Shown piece after piece: positions 1 through 7,350 of a stretch of DNA of 15,785 nucleotides (the stretch's first letter is position 1; each line of letters starts with the position of its first letter). The DNA is from Microbacteriaceae bacterium. GTDB lineage: Bacteria; Actinomycetota; Actinomycetes; Actinomycetales; Microbacteriaceae. Under the pieces are notes generated by a model, which was given only the letters and a program-made list of their open reading frames with translations, searched no databases and was not told where the DNA came from. The stretch is taken from NCBI GenBank assembly GCA_003454135.1, contig DMKW01000159.1:1-15785 (forward strand), given 5' to 3'. Position numbers and translations under genes: made by a program.

Positions 1-5
1 TTCGG

Positions 6-27
6 CCCGTTTGGGCTCCGAAACGGG
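6..27 (-). terminator. Possible hairpin downstream of the ABC exporter gene
   Basis: Bases 6-12 (CCCGTTT) and 21-27 (AAACGGG) form a perfect 7-bp inverted repeat around an 8-base loop, about 80 bases past the stop codon of the minus-strand exporter gene. An alternative pairing of 1-8 with 13-22 is also possible. No T-run is visible on the minus strand before the window ends, so this may be a terminator-like stem or just GC-rich chance pairing. Confidence 0.25.
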
Positions 28-74
28 GTTCCGGGCCAAAATCTCCGTCGAATTCGGTGAGCTCGCGGGGAGGC

Positions 75-96
75 GCGGGCGGGGCGCGGGCGGGGC
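75..96. repeat. 11-bp perfect tandem duplication (GCGGGCGGGGC x2)
   Basis: Bases 75-85 and 86-96 are identical G-rich 11-mers lying 10 bases past the stop of the exporter gene (minus strand). The run of G-blocks on the plus strand could form a G-quadruplex. It is probably a slippage product in non-coding DNA; no function is claimed. Confidence 0.6.
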
Positions 97-105
97 GAGA
101 GGGAG

Positions 106-2187
106 TTAGACGAGGAGCTGGTGCTTGGCGAGCTCGCGGTAGAGCGGGGTGGAGGCGACGAGCTCCGAGTGGGTGCCGGTGCCGACGACGCGGCCGTGGT
201 CGAGAACCACGATCTGGTCTGAATCGACCACCGTCGACAGGCGGTGCGCGATCACGATCAGCGTGCGATTCACCGCCACGGCGTCGATCGCCTCGCGCAT
301 CTTCTGCTCGTTGACGCCGTCGAGGCTCGAGGTGGACTCGTCCAGCAGCAGGATCGGCGGGGCCGCGAGCAGCGCCCGGGCGATCGCGAGGCGCTGGCGT
401 TCGCCGCCGGAGAGCATGACGCCGGATTCGCCGACGGCCGCGCCGAGCCCGGCCGGGTCTCGGTCGAGCACCTCGCCGAGGTTCACGGCGTGCAGCACGG
501 CGATGCACTCCTCGTCGGTCGCGTCGGGCGTGGCCAGGGTGAGGTTGTCGCGCAGCGATCCGGCCAGCACGGGCGCGTCCTGCTCGACGTAGCCGATCTG
601 CGAGCGCAGGGCGGTGCGGTCGAGGGTGCGGATGTCCAGCCCACCCATTCGCACCAGGCCGGCCTGGGGGTCGTAGAACCGTTCGATCAGGGCGAGAATC
701 GTACTCTTACCGGCGCCGGAGGGCCCGACCAGGGCCGTGCGCAGCCCGCGCGGCGCGGTGAACGACACGCCGCGGAGCACTGGGCGGGGCCCGCTCGCTG
801 TCGCCTCGCGGGGCAGCCCTGCGGTCTGCGCAGCCTCAGCGGCAGCCTCAGCGGCGGCCTCGGCCAGATCGGGTTCGGCGAAGACCTCGTCGAACACGGC
901 GGGCATGGCAATGACGGTCTCGATCACCGGGGGCACGGCGACGGCGGCCTCGGCCATCGCGGCCTCTGCGGCCGCCAGTTCGGCGGCTGCTTCGTCGGTC
1001 GGCGCCGGCTGCGGCGCGGCCGCGTAGCCGAAGTGCACGTCCTCGAAGGCGATGGCCGGGGCATCCGGCTGCATTGTAATGTTCGCGGCGCCGACCGTGA
1101 TGGCCAGCGGGGCGATGTCGCGGTCGAACTGGTCCTCGGCGGGCAGGTCGATGATCTCCTGGATGCGGCCGAGCGCGCCGAGCGCCGAGTTCACCGAGGT
1201 GATCGCGCCGAAGGCCTGGCCGAGCGGCATGATCATCATGAACAGGAAGAGGATGAACGAGACCAGGTGCGCCACCGTGATCGCTCCGCTGGCCACGCGG
1301 AACCCGCCCACGCCGAGCACAACAAGGAACGACACCTGCATGGCGATGCCCGCGATGGGCACGACGAGGGCGGAGATCTTGGCGACCTTGATGCCCATCA
1401 GCCAGGCGCCCTTCGCGTCTTCCTCGACGACGGCGATTTCCCGATCGGTCGCGTTGGAGGCGCGCACGGTGCGCACCGCGCTGATCGCGCGCTCGACGCT
1501 CGCGGCCAGGTCGCCGACCTTGGCCTGCGCGGCGCGGCTGGCGGTGCGGATGCGCTGCGACAACACTGTCACCGTGACCACCGACGCGGTGATGACGAGC
1601 ACGGTCAGCCCGAGCAGCACCGGGTCGATGACGAGCATGGCGATGAGCGCGCCGACGAAGGTGAGCGACCCACCGATCGCCTCGACGAGGCCCTGGGTGA
1701 GCACGGCCCGCAGCAGCGTGGTGTCCGAGCCGACCCGGGAAACGAGGTCTCCGGTGCGACGGGTGTCGAATTCGCTGATCGGCAGGCGCAGCATCCTTCC
1801 GATCAGTTTGCGGCGGCTGGAGAGTACGACGCCCTCGCCGGTGCGTTGGAGCAGGTAGTGCTGGTAGCCGTTGATCAGGCCGGACACCACGACCAGGGCG
1901 ATGAGGCCCCAGACGAGCCCGCCGAGCGGGTTGCCCTTCTGCACGACGGTGATCACCTGGCTGACCAGGAGCGGCTGGGCGAGGCTCGCCGCGGCGCCGA
2001 GCACGCTCAGCACGATGACGAAGCCGAGCACCTTCTTGTGTTCGAACAGGTAGGGGAGGAGCTGGCTGAATGTCGCGCGCGGGCCCTCCGCGGTGCCGCC
2101 ACGGCGCCCGAACCGCGACCTCATCGTGGGTCGCTCTGACACGGGCGGGGAGACGGGGGCGGTTTCGCTGCTGGTTGTCGTGCTCAC
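106..2187 (-). CDS. ABC exporter, fused permease and ATPase, with an Ala-rich insertion in the NBD
   Basis: This 693-aa protein is a type IV (MsbA/LmrA-like) half-transporter, expected to act as a dimer in the cytoplasmic membrane, exporting a lipid, drug or peptide; the substrate cannot be told. Residues about 40-345 form the six-helix permease domain. The ATPase follows with A-loop Tyr388 (HFGY), Walker A 488-496 (GPSGAGKST), Q-loop Gln536, signature LSGGERQ 592-598, Walker B ending Asp616-Glu617, and H-loop His648; all catalytic residues are present. Between the A-loop and the next strand (VLRGVSF, from 470) lie about 79 residues rich in Ala, Glu and Pro, where relatives have only a short loop. 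The TTG one codon upstream could also start translation; GTG at 2187 is preferred because a TAAACT -10-like box sits 6 bases upstream, fitting a leaderless message. It is divergent from the NodI-like ATPase gene. The family is sure, the substrate unknown. Confidence 0.93.
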   Translation of the reverse strand: MSTTTSSETAPVSPPVSERPTMRSRFGRRGGTAEGPRATFSQLLPYLFEHKKVLGFVIVLSVLGAAASLAQPLLVSQVITVVQKGNPLGGLVWGLIALVVVSGLINGYQHYLLQRTGEGVVLSSRRKLIGRMLRLPISEFDTRRTGDLVSRVGSDTTLLRAVLTQGLVEAIGGSLTFVGALIAMLVIDPVLLGLTVLVITASVVTVTVLSQRIRTASRAAQAKVGDLAASVERAISAVRTVRASNATDREIAVVEEDAKGAWLMGIKVAKISALVVPIAGIAMQVSFLVVLGVGGFRVASGAITVAHLVSFILFLFMMIMPLGQAFGAITSVNSALGALGRIQEIIDLPAEDQFDRDIAPLAITVGAANITMQPDAPAIAFEDVHFGYAAAPQPAPTDEAAAELAAAEAAMAEAAVAVPPVIETVIAMPAVFDEVFAEPDLAEAAAEAAAEAAQTAGLPREATASGPRPVLRGVSFTAPRGLRTALVGPSGAGKSTILALIERFYDPQAGLVRMGGLDIRTLDRTALRSQIGYVEQDAPVLAGSLRDNLTLATPDATDEECIAVLHAVNLGEVLDRDPAGLGAAVGESGVMLSGGERQRLAIARALLAAPPILLLDESTSSLDGVNEQKMREAIDAVAVNRTLIVIAHRLSTVVDSDQIVVLDHGRVVGTGTHSELVASTPLYRELAKHQLLV
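830..865. repeat. 12-bp coding tandem repeat within the exporter NBD insertion
   Basis: Bases 830-841 and 842-853 are identical copies of GCAGCCTCAGCG. Bases 854-865 are a third copy with three changes. Read on the minus strand the units encode Ala-Glu-Ala-Ala blocks. The 12-bp period keeps the reading frame, so the insertion may have grown by in-frame slippage. A similar Ala/Glu-rich stretch lies at about 935-1000. Confidence 0.75.
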
Positions 2188-2193
2188 CAACCG

Positions 2194-2199
2194 AGTTTA
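2194..2199 (-). promoter_or_regulatory. Probable -10 box for a leaderless exporter transcript
   Basis: On the minus strand the hexamer TAAACT ends 6 bases before the GTG start at 2187. This is the TANNNT-to-start spacing typical of leaderless actinobacterial genes. No TTGACA-like -35 is obvious. Confidence 0.5.
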
Positions 2200-2228
2200 C
2201 TTCCCGGGGGGATGTCCTCCGTTCGGTC

Positions 2229-2234
2229 TACAGT
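2229..2234 (+). promoter_or_regulatory. Probable -10 box for the NodI-like ATPase operon
   Basis: The hexamer TACAGT ends 8 bases before the GTG at 2243, so transcription would begin at or within a base or two of the start codon (leaderless). The short GGGGAA at 2235-2240 is only 2 bases from GTG, too close for a normal ribosome binding site, which favours the leaderless reading. No clear -35 is seen. Confidence 0.45.
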
Positions 2235-2242
2235 GGGGAACT

Positions 2243-3169
2243 GTGCCAGAGCCTGTCATCGTTGCCCAGAACCTCGTCAAAAAGTACAAAGATTTCGCCG
2301 CCGTCGACGACATCTCATTCGAGGTCGCGGCCGGCGAATCCTTCGGTCTGCTCGGTCCCAACGGGGCCGGCAAGTCCACGACCATGCGCATGGTCGGGGC
2401 GGTCTCGACCCGCACCGGGGGAAACCTGCGCATCCTCGGCCTCGATCCCGACGAGTACGGGCCGGAGATCCGGTCGCGGCTCGGCGTCGTGCCGCAGTCC
2501 GACAACCTCGACACCGAGCTGCGGGTGCGCGAGAACCTGCTCGTCTACGGCCGCTACTTCGGCCTGCCGCGCCGGCAGGTCGCCAAGCGCGCCGACGAGT
2601 TGCTGGCCTTCGCCCAGCTCGAGGACAAGGCGAAGTCCAAGGTGGATTCCCTCTCCGGCGGAATGAAGCGGCGCCTCACTATCGCGCGCGCGCTGATCAA
2701 CGACCCGCGCATCCTGCTGCTCGACGAACCGACCACCGGACTCGACCCGCAGGCCAGGCACATCCTCTGGGACCGGCTGTTCCGGCTCAAGGAACAGGGC
2801 ACGACCCTGCTGCTCACCACGCACTACATGGACGAGGCCGAGCAGCTCTGCGACCGGCTGGTCGTCGTCGACAAGGGCGCCATCATGGCGGAGGGATCCC
2901 CGGCCGAGCTGATCCGCCGGTATTCGCCGCGCGAGGTGCTCGAGGTGCGGTTCGGTTCCGACCGGAACGCGCAGGTCGCCGAGCAGATCGGCGGCTTCGG
3001 TGAGCGCGTCGAGGTGCTGCCCGACCGCATCCTCGTCTACAGCGACAACGGCGAGGCCGAACTGGTGCGAATCACGCAGGCCGGGCTGCACCCGATCACC
3101 AGCCTGGTGCGGCGCTCCAGCCTGGAGGACGTGTTCCTCCGGCTGACCGGGCGGAGCCTGATCGAATGA
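2243..3169 (+). CDS. ABC transporter ATPase, NodI/DrrA (DRA) family
   Basis: This 308-aa cytoplasmic ATPase would energise the two ABC-2 permeases encoded directly downstream. Visible motifs are Walker A 38-46 (GPNGAGKST), Q-loop Gln85, signature LSGGMKRR 137-144, Walker B ILLLDEP with Asp161-Glu162, D-loop GLDPQ 166-170 and H-loop His194 in TTHYMDEAEQ, a run characteristic of NodI-type ATPases. The C-terminal 80 or so residues form the usual accessory region ending in SLEDVFLRLTGR, as in drug and polysaccharide/lipid efflux ATPases. The open frame extends upstream to 2093, but that would overlap the divergent gene and adds residues with no family match, so GTG at 2243 is chosen. Its stop overlaps the next start (ATGA at 3166-3169), showing translational coupling. 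The substrate is unknown; efflux of a hydrophobic compound or an envelope component is likely by family. Confidence 0.93.
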   Translation: MPEPVIVAQNLVKKYKDFAAVDDISFEVAAGESFGLLGPNGAGKSTTMRMVGAVSTRTGGNLRILGLDPDEYGPEIRSRLGVVPQSDNLDTELRVRENLLVYGRYFGLPRRQVAKRADELLAFAQLEDKAKSKVDSLSGGMKRRLTIARALINDPRILLLDEPTTGLDPQARHILWDRLFRLKEQGTTLLLTTHYMDEAEQLCDRLVVVDKGAIMAEGSPAELIRRYSPREVLEVRFGSDRNAQVAEQIGGFGERVEVLPDRILVYSDNGEAELVRITQAGLHPITSLVRRSSLEDVFLRLTGRSLIE

Positions 3170-4038
3170 GCACCGTCGACAGTGCGGCCGGGGCCGGCCG
3201 CGCGGGCCGCGCGCCCGGCCCAATCGGCGCGGCCGTTCCGGCGATGGCGCGGGCGCGCCGCTGGGGCTCCTGGTACGTCGCCGAACACCGCTTCCGGGTG
3301 ATGCGCTCCTACGCGCAGACCGTCGTCGTCACCGCGATCGGCAACCCGCTGATCTACCTTTACGCGATGGGCGTCGGCCTCGCCACGCTTGTCGACGGCA
3401 ACCTTGGCCGGAACGCGGTCGACGGGGTCAGCTACCTCGCCTTCCTGGCGCCCGCCCTGCTCGCCAGCGCCGCCATCACGGTCGCCTCCGAGGAGTTCAC
3501 CTACCCGATCATGCTCGGCTTCAAATGGAACCCGGTCTTCTTCGGGATGAACGCCGCACCGATCCAGCCGGGGCAGATCATTAACGGGATCGTCATCTCG
3601 GTCGCGGCGCGGATGCTCGTCACCTGCGGCCTCTACTACGTCTTCATGCTCCTCTTCGGCGCGGTCCCGTCGCCGATGGGCTTCCTCGCGGTCTTCGCGG
3701 CCCTGCTCACGGGGCTTGGCTTCGGCGCCCTGCTGATGGGCTACACCGCGACCCTCACGGAAGACACCGGCCAGCTCGCGATGGTCATGCGCTTCGTCAT
3801 CCTGCCGATGACCCTCTTCTCCGGCACGTTCTTCCCGCTCAGCGTTCTGCCGCCGTACCTGCAGTGGATCGGCTGGATCTCGCCGCTCTGGCACGGCACC
3901 CAGTTGTCCCGCGTCTTCGCCTACGGGGCGAGCGAGCCGCTCTGGCTGAGCGTCGTGCATGTGCTGTACCTGGCCGGGCTGCTCGCGCTCGGCTGGACCT
4001 GGGCCCGGCGCGTGGCGGCGAGGAGGCTGAACAAGTGA
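3166..4038 (+). CDS. ABC-2 type permease, first of a pair
   Basis: This 290-aa membrane protein belongs to the ABC-2 (NodJ/DrrB-like) permease family. A Gly/Ala/Arg-rich cytoplasmic N-terminus of about 45 residues precedes six hydrophobic segments. The block 'FSGTFFPLSVLPPYLQWIGW' followed by SPLWHGTQL is the family's usual signature before the last helix. The start ATG overlaps the stop of the ATPase gene by ATGA, and its own stop overlaps the next permease start by GTGA, so the three genes form a tight operon. It probably forms a heterodimeric channel with the second permease, driven by the upstream ATPase. The substrate is not predictable from sequence. Confidence 0.9.
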   Translation: MSTVDSAAGAGRAGRAPGPIGAAVPAMARARRWGSWYVAEHRFRVMRSYAQTVVVTAIGNPLIYLYAMGVGLATLVDGNLGRNAVDGVSYLAFLAPALLASAAITVASEEFTYPIMLGFKWNPVFFGMNAAPIQPGQIINGIVISVAARMLVTCGLYYVFMLLFGAVPSPMGFLAVFAALLTGLGFGALLMGYTATLTEDTGQLAMVMRFVILPMTLFSGTFFPLSVLPPYLQWIGWISPLWHGTQLSRVFAYGASEPLWLSVVHVLYLAGLLALGWTWARRVAARRLNK

Positions 4039-4865
4039 CCGACCTCGACTCCTCGCTCGCGGCATCCGTTGCCGAAGGCCGCCCGCTGCGATCTCTGTAC
4101 GCCGGCAACGCGCGCAGCGTCATGCAGCGCGGCTGGCGCGCGACGAAGAGCACCAACTGGATGGTCGTGCTGAGCGGTTTCTTCGAGCCGATCTTCTACC
4201 TGCTCTCGATGGGCCTCGGCCTCGGCGCGCTGATCGGAACGATCACGACGGCGTCGGGGGAGAAGGTGGCCTACGCGGCGTTCATCGCGCCGGCGCTGCT
4301 CGCCGTCGCCGCGATGAACGGCGCGATTTACGACTCCACCTGGAACGTGTTCTTCAAGATGCAGTTCGCGAAACTGTACGAGGGAATGCTCTCGACCTCG
4401 CTCGGCCCGCTGGATGTCGCGCTCGGCGAGATCTCGCTGGCGCTGCTGCGTGGGGCGCTGTACGCGACCGGCTTCATGGTGGTCATGCAGGTGCTCGGGC
4501 TGAACCTGTCCTGGTGGGCGCTGCTCGCGCTGCCCGCCGTGATGCTCATTGCGTTCGGGTTCGCATCCATCGGTATGGCGGTGACGAGTTACATGAAGAC
4601 GTTCCAGCAGATGGACTGGATCAACTTCGTCATGCTGCCGATGTTCCTGTTCTCGGCAACGTTCTACCCGCTGAGTGTGTACCCGCAGGGCATCCAGTAC
4701 GTGATCCAGGCGCTGCCGCTCTGGCACGGGGTTGAGCTGGTGCGCGGGCTGACCACCGGCATCGTGGGGCCTGGGATGCTCTGGCACGTGCTCTACTACG
4801 TCGTGATGATCCTGATCGGACTCGTCTTCACGACGCGGCGCCTGCGCGCCCTCTTCCTCGACTGA
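4035..4865 (+). CDS. ABC-2 type permease, second of a pair
   Basis: This 276-aa integral membrane protein is a paralogue of the preceding permease and shows the same conserved block (FSATFYPLSVYPQGIQYV, then LPLWHGVELVRGL). The frame is open further upstream, but GTG at 4035 is chosen: it has an ideal AGGAGG at 4021-4026 with an 8-base spacer and overlaps the previous stop as GTGA. The two permeases with one ATPase fit the NodIJ/DrrAB arrangement with a heteromeric membrane part. The gene is followed by a 185-bp gap, and no clear terminator was seen before the sugar operon, so some read-through is possible. Confidence 0.9.
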   Translation: MTDLDSSLAASVAEGRPLRSLYAGNARSVMQRGWRATKSTNWMVVLSGFFEPIFYLLSMGLGLGALIGTITTASGEKVAYAAFIAPALLAVAAMNGAIYDSTWNVFFKMQFAKLYEGMLSTSLGPLDVALGEISLALLRGALYATGFMVVMQVLGLNLSWWALLALPAVMLIAFGFASIGMAVTSYMKTFQQMDWINFVMLPMFLFSATFYPLSVYPQGIQYVIQALPLWHGVELVRGLTTGIVGPGMLWHVLYYVVMILIGLVFTTRRLRALFLD

Positions 4866-4931
4866 GCCCCTTCCGAGCGTTCGCTGGATGCCGGCAACCA
4901 CGATCCCTCGCCTCCTTGCAAGTGTGTGCGA

Positions 4932-4961
4932 ATTGATGTTCGACTTTGATTGACTGTGAAC
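4932..4961 (+). promoter_or_regulatory. Candidate operator upstream of the galactoside operon
   Basis: In the 185-bp gap before the sugar-binding protein gene, ATTGA occurs at 4932-4936 and again at 4949-4953 (17 bp apart), and GTTC at 4938-4941 mirrors GAAC at 4958-4961. The segment overlaps a TTGACT -35-like hexamer. This is a plausible binding site for the DeoR-type regulator of the operon, but the symmetry is short and the call is tentative. Confidence 0.25.
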
Positions 4962-4978
4962 GATGCAGATGCTTGGAT
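4950..4978 (+). promoter_or_regulatory. Candidate sigma-70-type promoter of the galactoside operon
   Basis: TTGACT at 4950-4955 is a good -35 match and is followed after 17 bases by TTGGAT at 4973-4978, a weak -10. This would give a leader of about 65 bases before the ATG at 5051. Another TANNNT hexamer (TATCGT, 5009-5014) lies closer to the gene but lacks a -35. The choice between them is open. Confidence 0.35.
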
Positions 4979-5050
4979 GTGTCACTAGATGGTCGCTGGT
5001 CCAGGCAGTATCGTCGACCTACACATGGCTGCAAAACAAAGGAGTTAAGC

Positions 5051-6367
5051 ATGCATGACAGTGGAGACGCGCTTCGACAGCTGCAGGTCGGGCGCCGCAA
5101 CATCCTGAAGGGAATCGGCCTCGGCGCACTGGGGCTCATGGCCGTTCCGGCACTTGCCTCGTGTACGGGGACAGCGACACCCGGCGGCGGCGGAGGTTCC
5201 ACCGGGACCGGCACGGTCAGTTTCGGATCGTACGCATCGGATGACGTGCCCAAGCGCGCGTACGCCGCCTTCACGACGGCGTTCGAGAAGGAATCCGGCG
5301 CCAAGGTGACGACCAACACCGTCGCGCACAACGATTTCCAGAACAAGATCAACACCTACCTCCAGGGAAGCCCGGATGAGGCGTTCACCTGGTTCGCCGG
5401 CTACCGGATGCAGTACTACGCAGGCAAGAACCTCGTTGCCCCCATCGACGACGTGTGGGACAAGATCGGCGACAACTTCTCAGACGGGCTCGCGAAGGCA
5501 TCCACTGCGAAGGACGGCAAGAAGTACTTCGTCCCGAACTACAACTACCCCTGGGGTTTCTTCTACCGGAAGAGTGTCTGGGAGAAGAAGGGTTACACGG
5601 TTCCGACAACCTTCGACGACCTCACCGCCCTGTGCAAGAAGATGAAGGCCGACGGTCTCATTCCGATCGAGTTCACGGACAAAGACGGCTGGCCCGCCAT
5701 GGGCACCTTCGACTACATCAACATGCGTGTGAACGGATACCAGTTCCACGTCGACCTCTGCGCCCACAACGAGTCATGGGACCAGGCGAAGGTCAAGAAC
5801 GTCTTCGACACCTGGAAGGCACTGCTGCCCTACTACAATCCGGCGGCCCTGGGGCTGACCTGGCAGGAGGGAGCCCAGAACCTCGGGAAGGGCAAGTCGG
5901 GGATGTTCCTCCTCGGCTCGTTCGTGATGCAGCAGTTCACGGACCCGACCGTCGCGGCAGACATGGACTTCTTCCCGTTCCCCGAGATCGCGGTCGAAGG
6001 ACAGGACGCGGTCGAGGCTCCGATCGACGGACTGATGCTGTCCAAACGCGGCGGCGAGAACAAGACCGCCCGCGACATGCTCGCGTTCCTGGGAACGGCG
6101 AAGGGCCAGGAGGCGTACTTCAAGGTCGACTCGTCGAACCTGATGACCGTCAAGGACGCGGACACGTCGGGCTACAGCGTGCTGAACAAGAAGTTCGCCG
6201 ATGTCATCGGCAACGCGAAGTCGATCAGTCAGTTCCTCGACCGTGACGCGCTTCCGGCGATGGCCAACAACGTCATGATCCCCGCCCTGCAGTCGTTCAT
6301 CAAGAGCGGCACCATCGATACGGCCAACCTGGAAGCGCAGGCCAAGACACTCTACGCATCGCAATGA
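5051..6367 (+). CDS. Sugar ABC transporter substrate-binding lipoprotein (CUT1 family, SBP family 1)
   Basis: This 438-aa extracytoplasmic binding protein is the receptor of the sugar importer made with the next two genes. The N-terminus has a twin-arginine motif (GRRNILKG, Arg15-Arg16), a hydrophobic stretch 21-36 and a lipobox LASC with Cys38, so it is probably a Tat-exported lipoprotein. A Gly/Thr/Ser-rich linker (39-53) leads to the two-lobed binding fold, rich in aromatic residues (for example VPNYNYPWGFFYRKSVW) as in sugar-binding relatives. The frame is open upstream to 4946, but ATG at 5051 is chosen because AAAGGAG (5038-5044) lies 6 bases before it and the signal peptide begins properly there. 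The stop overlaps the next start (ATGA). Given the two galactosidases downstream, the ligand is inferred to be a galactoside oligosaccharide. Confidence 0.92.
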   Translation: MHDSGDALRQLQVGRRNILKGIGLGALGLMAVPALASCTGTATPGGGGGSTGTGTVSFGSYASDDVPKRAYAAFTTAFEKESGAKVTTNTVAHNDFQNKINTYLQGSPDEAFTWFAGYRMQYYAGKNLVAPIDDVWDKIGDNFSDGLAKASTAKDGKKYFVPNYNYPWGFFYRKSVWEKKGYTVPTTFDDLTALCKKMKADGLIPIEFTDKDGWPAMGTFDYINMRVNGYQFHVDLCAHNESWDQAKVKNVFDTWKALLPYYNPAALGLTWQEGAQNLGKGKSGMFLLGSFVMQQFTDPTVAADMDFFPFPEIAVEGQDAVEAPIDGLMLSKRGGENKTARDMLAFLGTAKGQEAYFKVDSSNLMTVKDADTSGYSVLNKKFADVIGNAKSISQFLDRDALPAMANNVMIPALQSFIKSGTIDTANLEAQAKTLYASQ

Positions 6368-7350
6368 GCACGTCATCGCCGATGGACACCTCGACGGCTC
6401 CAGCGGCGCCGCGGGCCGGGGGCCACGTGCCCCCGGCCCGCCGGGGGCGGCTCCGTCGCCGGTTGCGCCGGCTGTCCAGAAAAGACATCATCGTCCTGTC
6501 GATCATGGTGGGTATCCCCACCCTCATCCAGCTCGTGCTGGTGTGGATCCCGACTCTCCTCTCGGTCGGACTATCGCTCGTGAACTGGAACGGCCTGTCC
6601 CTCTCGGACATTCGGCCGGCCGGGCTGGACAACTACCTCTACGTCTTCAAGGAGTACCCGCCCTTCTGGCCCGCGGTCGGCCACAACGTGCTGTGGCTGG
6701 TGTTCCTCGCCCTCATCGCCACGCCGATCGGGCTGATGCTCGCCATCCTCCTCGACCAGGAGATCCGCGGCGGCCGCATCTACCAGAGCGTCTTCTTCCT
6801 GCCCGTCATGCTGTCGCTGGCGCTCGTCGCCATCATCTGGCAGCTTTTCTACTCCCGGGACAACGGCCTCCTCAACAACGTGCTCGGAACAGCCGGCAGC
6901 CCGCAGGCGGTGGACTGGTTCGGCGACTCGAGCATCAACATCTGGGCGGCCCTGATCGCCGCCACCTGGCGACACGCCGGCTACGTCATGATCCTCTACC
7001 TGGCGGGCTTGAAGGGGGTTGACCCCACACTCCGCGAGGCAGCCGCCATCGACGGCGCCAACGCAAGCCAGACCTTCTTCCGGGTGGTGTTCCCGGCCAT
7101 GCGCCCGGTCAACATCGTGATTGTCGTCATCACGATCATCGAATCGCTCCGTGCGTTCGACATCGTGTACGTGATCAACAGAGGCACCAACGGCCTCGAA
7201 CTCATCAGCGCCCTTGTGATCCAGAACCTCGTCGGCGAAGGCCAGGTCATCGGTGTGGGCTCGGCGCTGGCCGTCGTGCTCCTCGTTGTCTCGCTGGTGC
7301 CGATCACGTTCTACCTCACGCGCACGTTCGGAAAGGACACGGAGTCGTGA
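6364..7350 (+). CDS. Sugar ABC transporter permease, MalF/MsmF type
   Basis: This 328-aa inner-membrane permease is the first half of the CUT1 sugar channel. A charged cytoplasmic N-terminus (Arg-rich cluster about residues 26-40) is followed by about six membrane segments. The EAA loop, which docks the ATPase, is visible as EAAAIDGANA starting at Glu225, followed by FPAMRP. The start ATG overlaps the upstream stop and its own stop overlaps the next GTG (GTGA), so translation is coupled through all three importer genes. The required ATPase is not encoded in this window. The role as galactoside importer rests on the neighbouring alpha- and beta-galactosidase genes. Confidence 0.93.
   Translation: MSTSSPMDTSTAPAAPRAGGHVPPARRGRLRRRLRRLSRKDIIVLSIMVGIPTLIQLVLVWIPTLLSVGLSLVNWNGLSLSDIRPAGLDNYLYVFKEYPPFWPAVGHNVLWLVFLALIATPIGLMLAILLDQEIRGGRIYQSVFFLPVMLSLALVAIIWQLFYSRDNGLLNNVLGTAGSPQAVDWFGDSSINIWAALIAATWRHAGYVMILYLAGLKGVDPTLREAAAIDGANASQTFFRVVFPAMRPVNIVIVVITIIESLRAFDIVYVINRGTNGLELISALVIQNLVGEGQVIGVGSALAVVLLVVSLVPITFYLTRTFGKDTES

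Noticed and set aside
244..2139. Long plus-strand open frame (631 codons) opposite the ABC exporter
   Set aside because: Its translation is His/Asp/Gly/Arg-rich with no family pattern. The opposite strand encodes a complete exporter, so this is a high-GC shadow frame.
2093..2242. Upstream extension of the NodI-like ATPase
   Set aside because: It would overlap the divergent exporter coding region, the added residues do not match the family, and a proper start exists at 2243.
3037..4985. Two long minus-strand open frames opposite the ABC-2 permeases
   Set aside because: They are charged, repetitive translations typical of antisense frames in GC-rich DNA. The plus strand holds well-formed permeases with matched overlaps.
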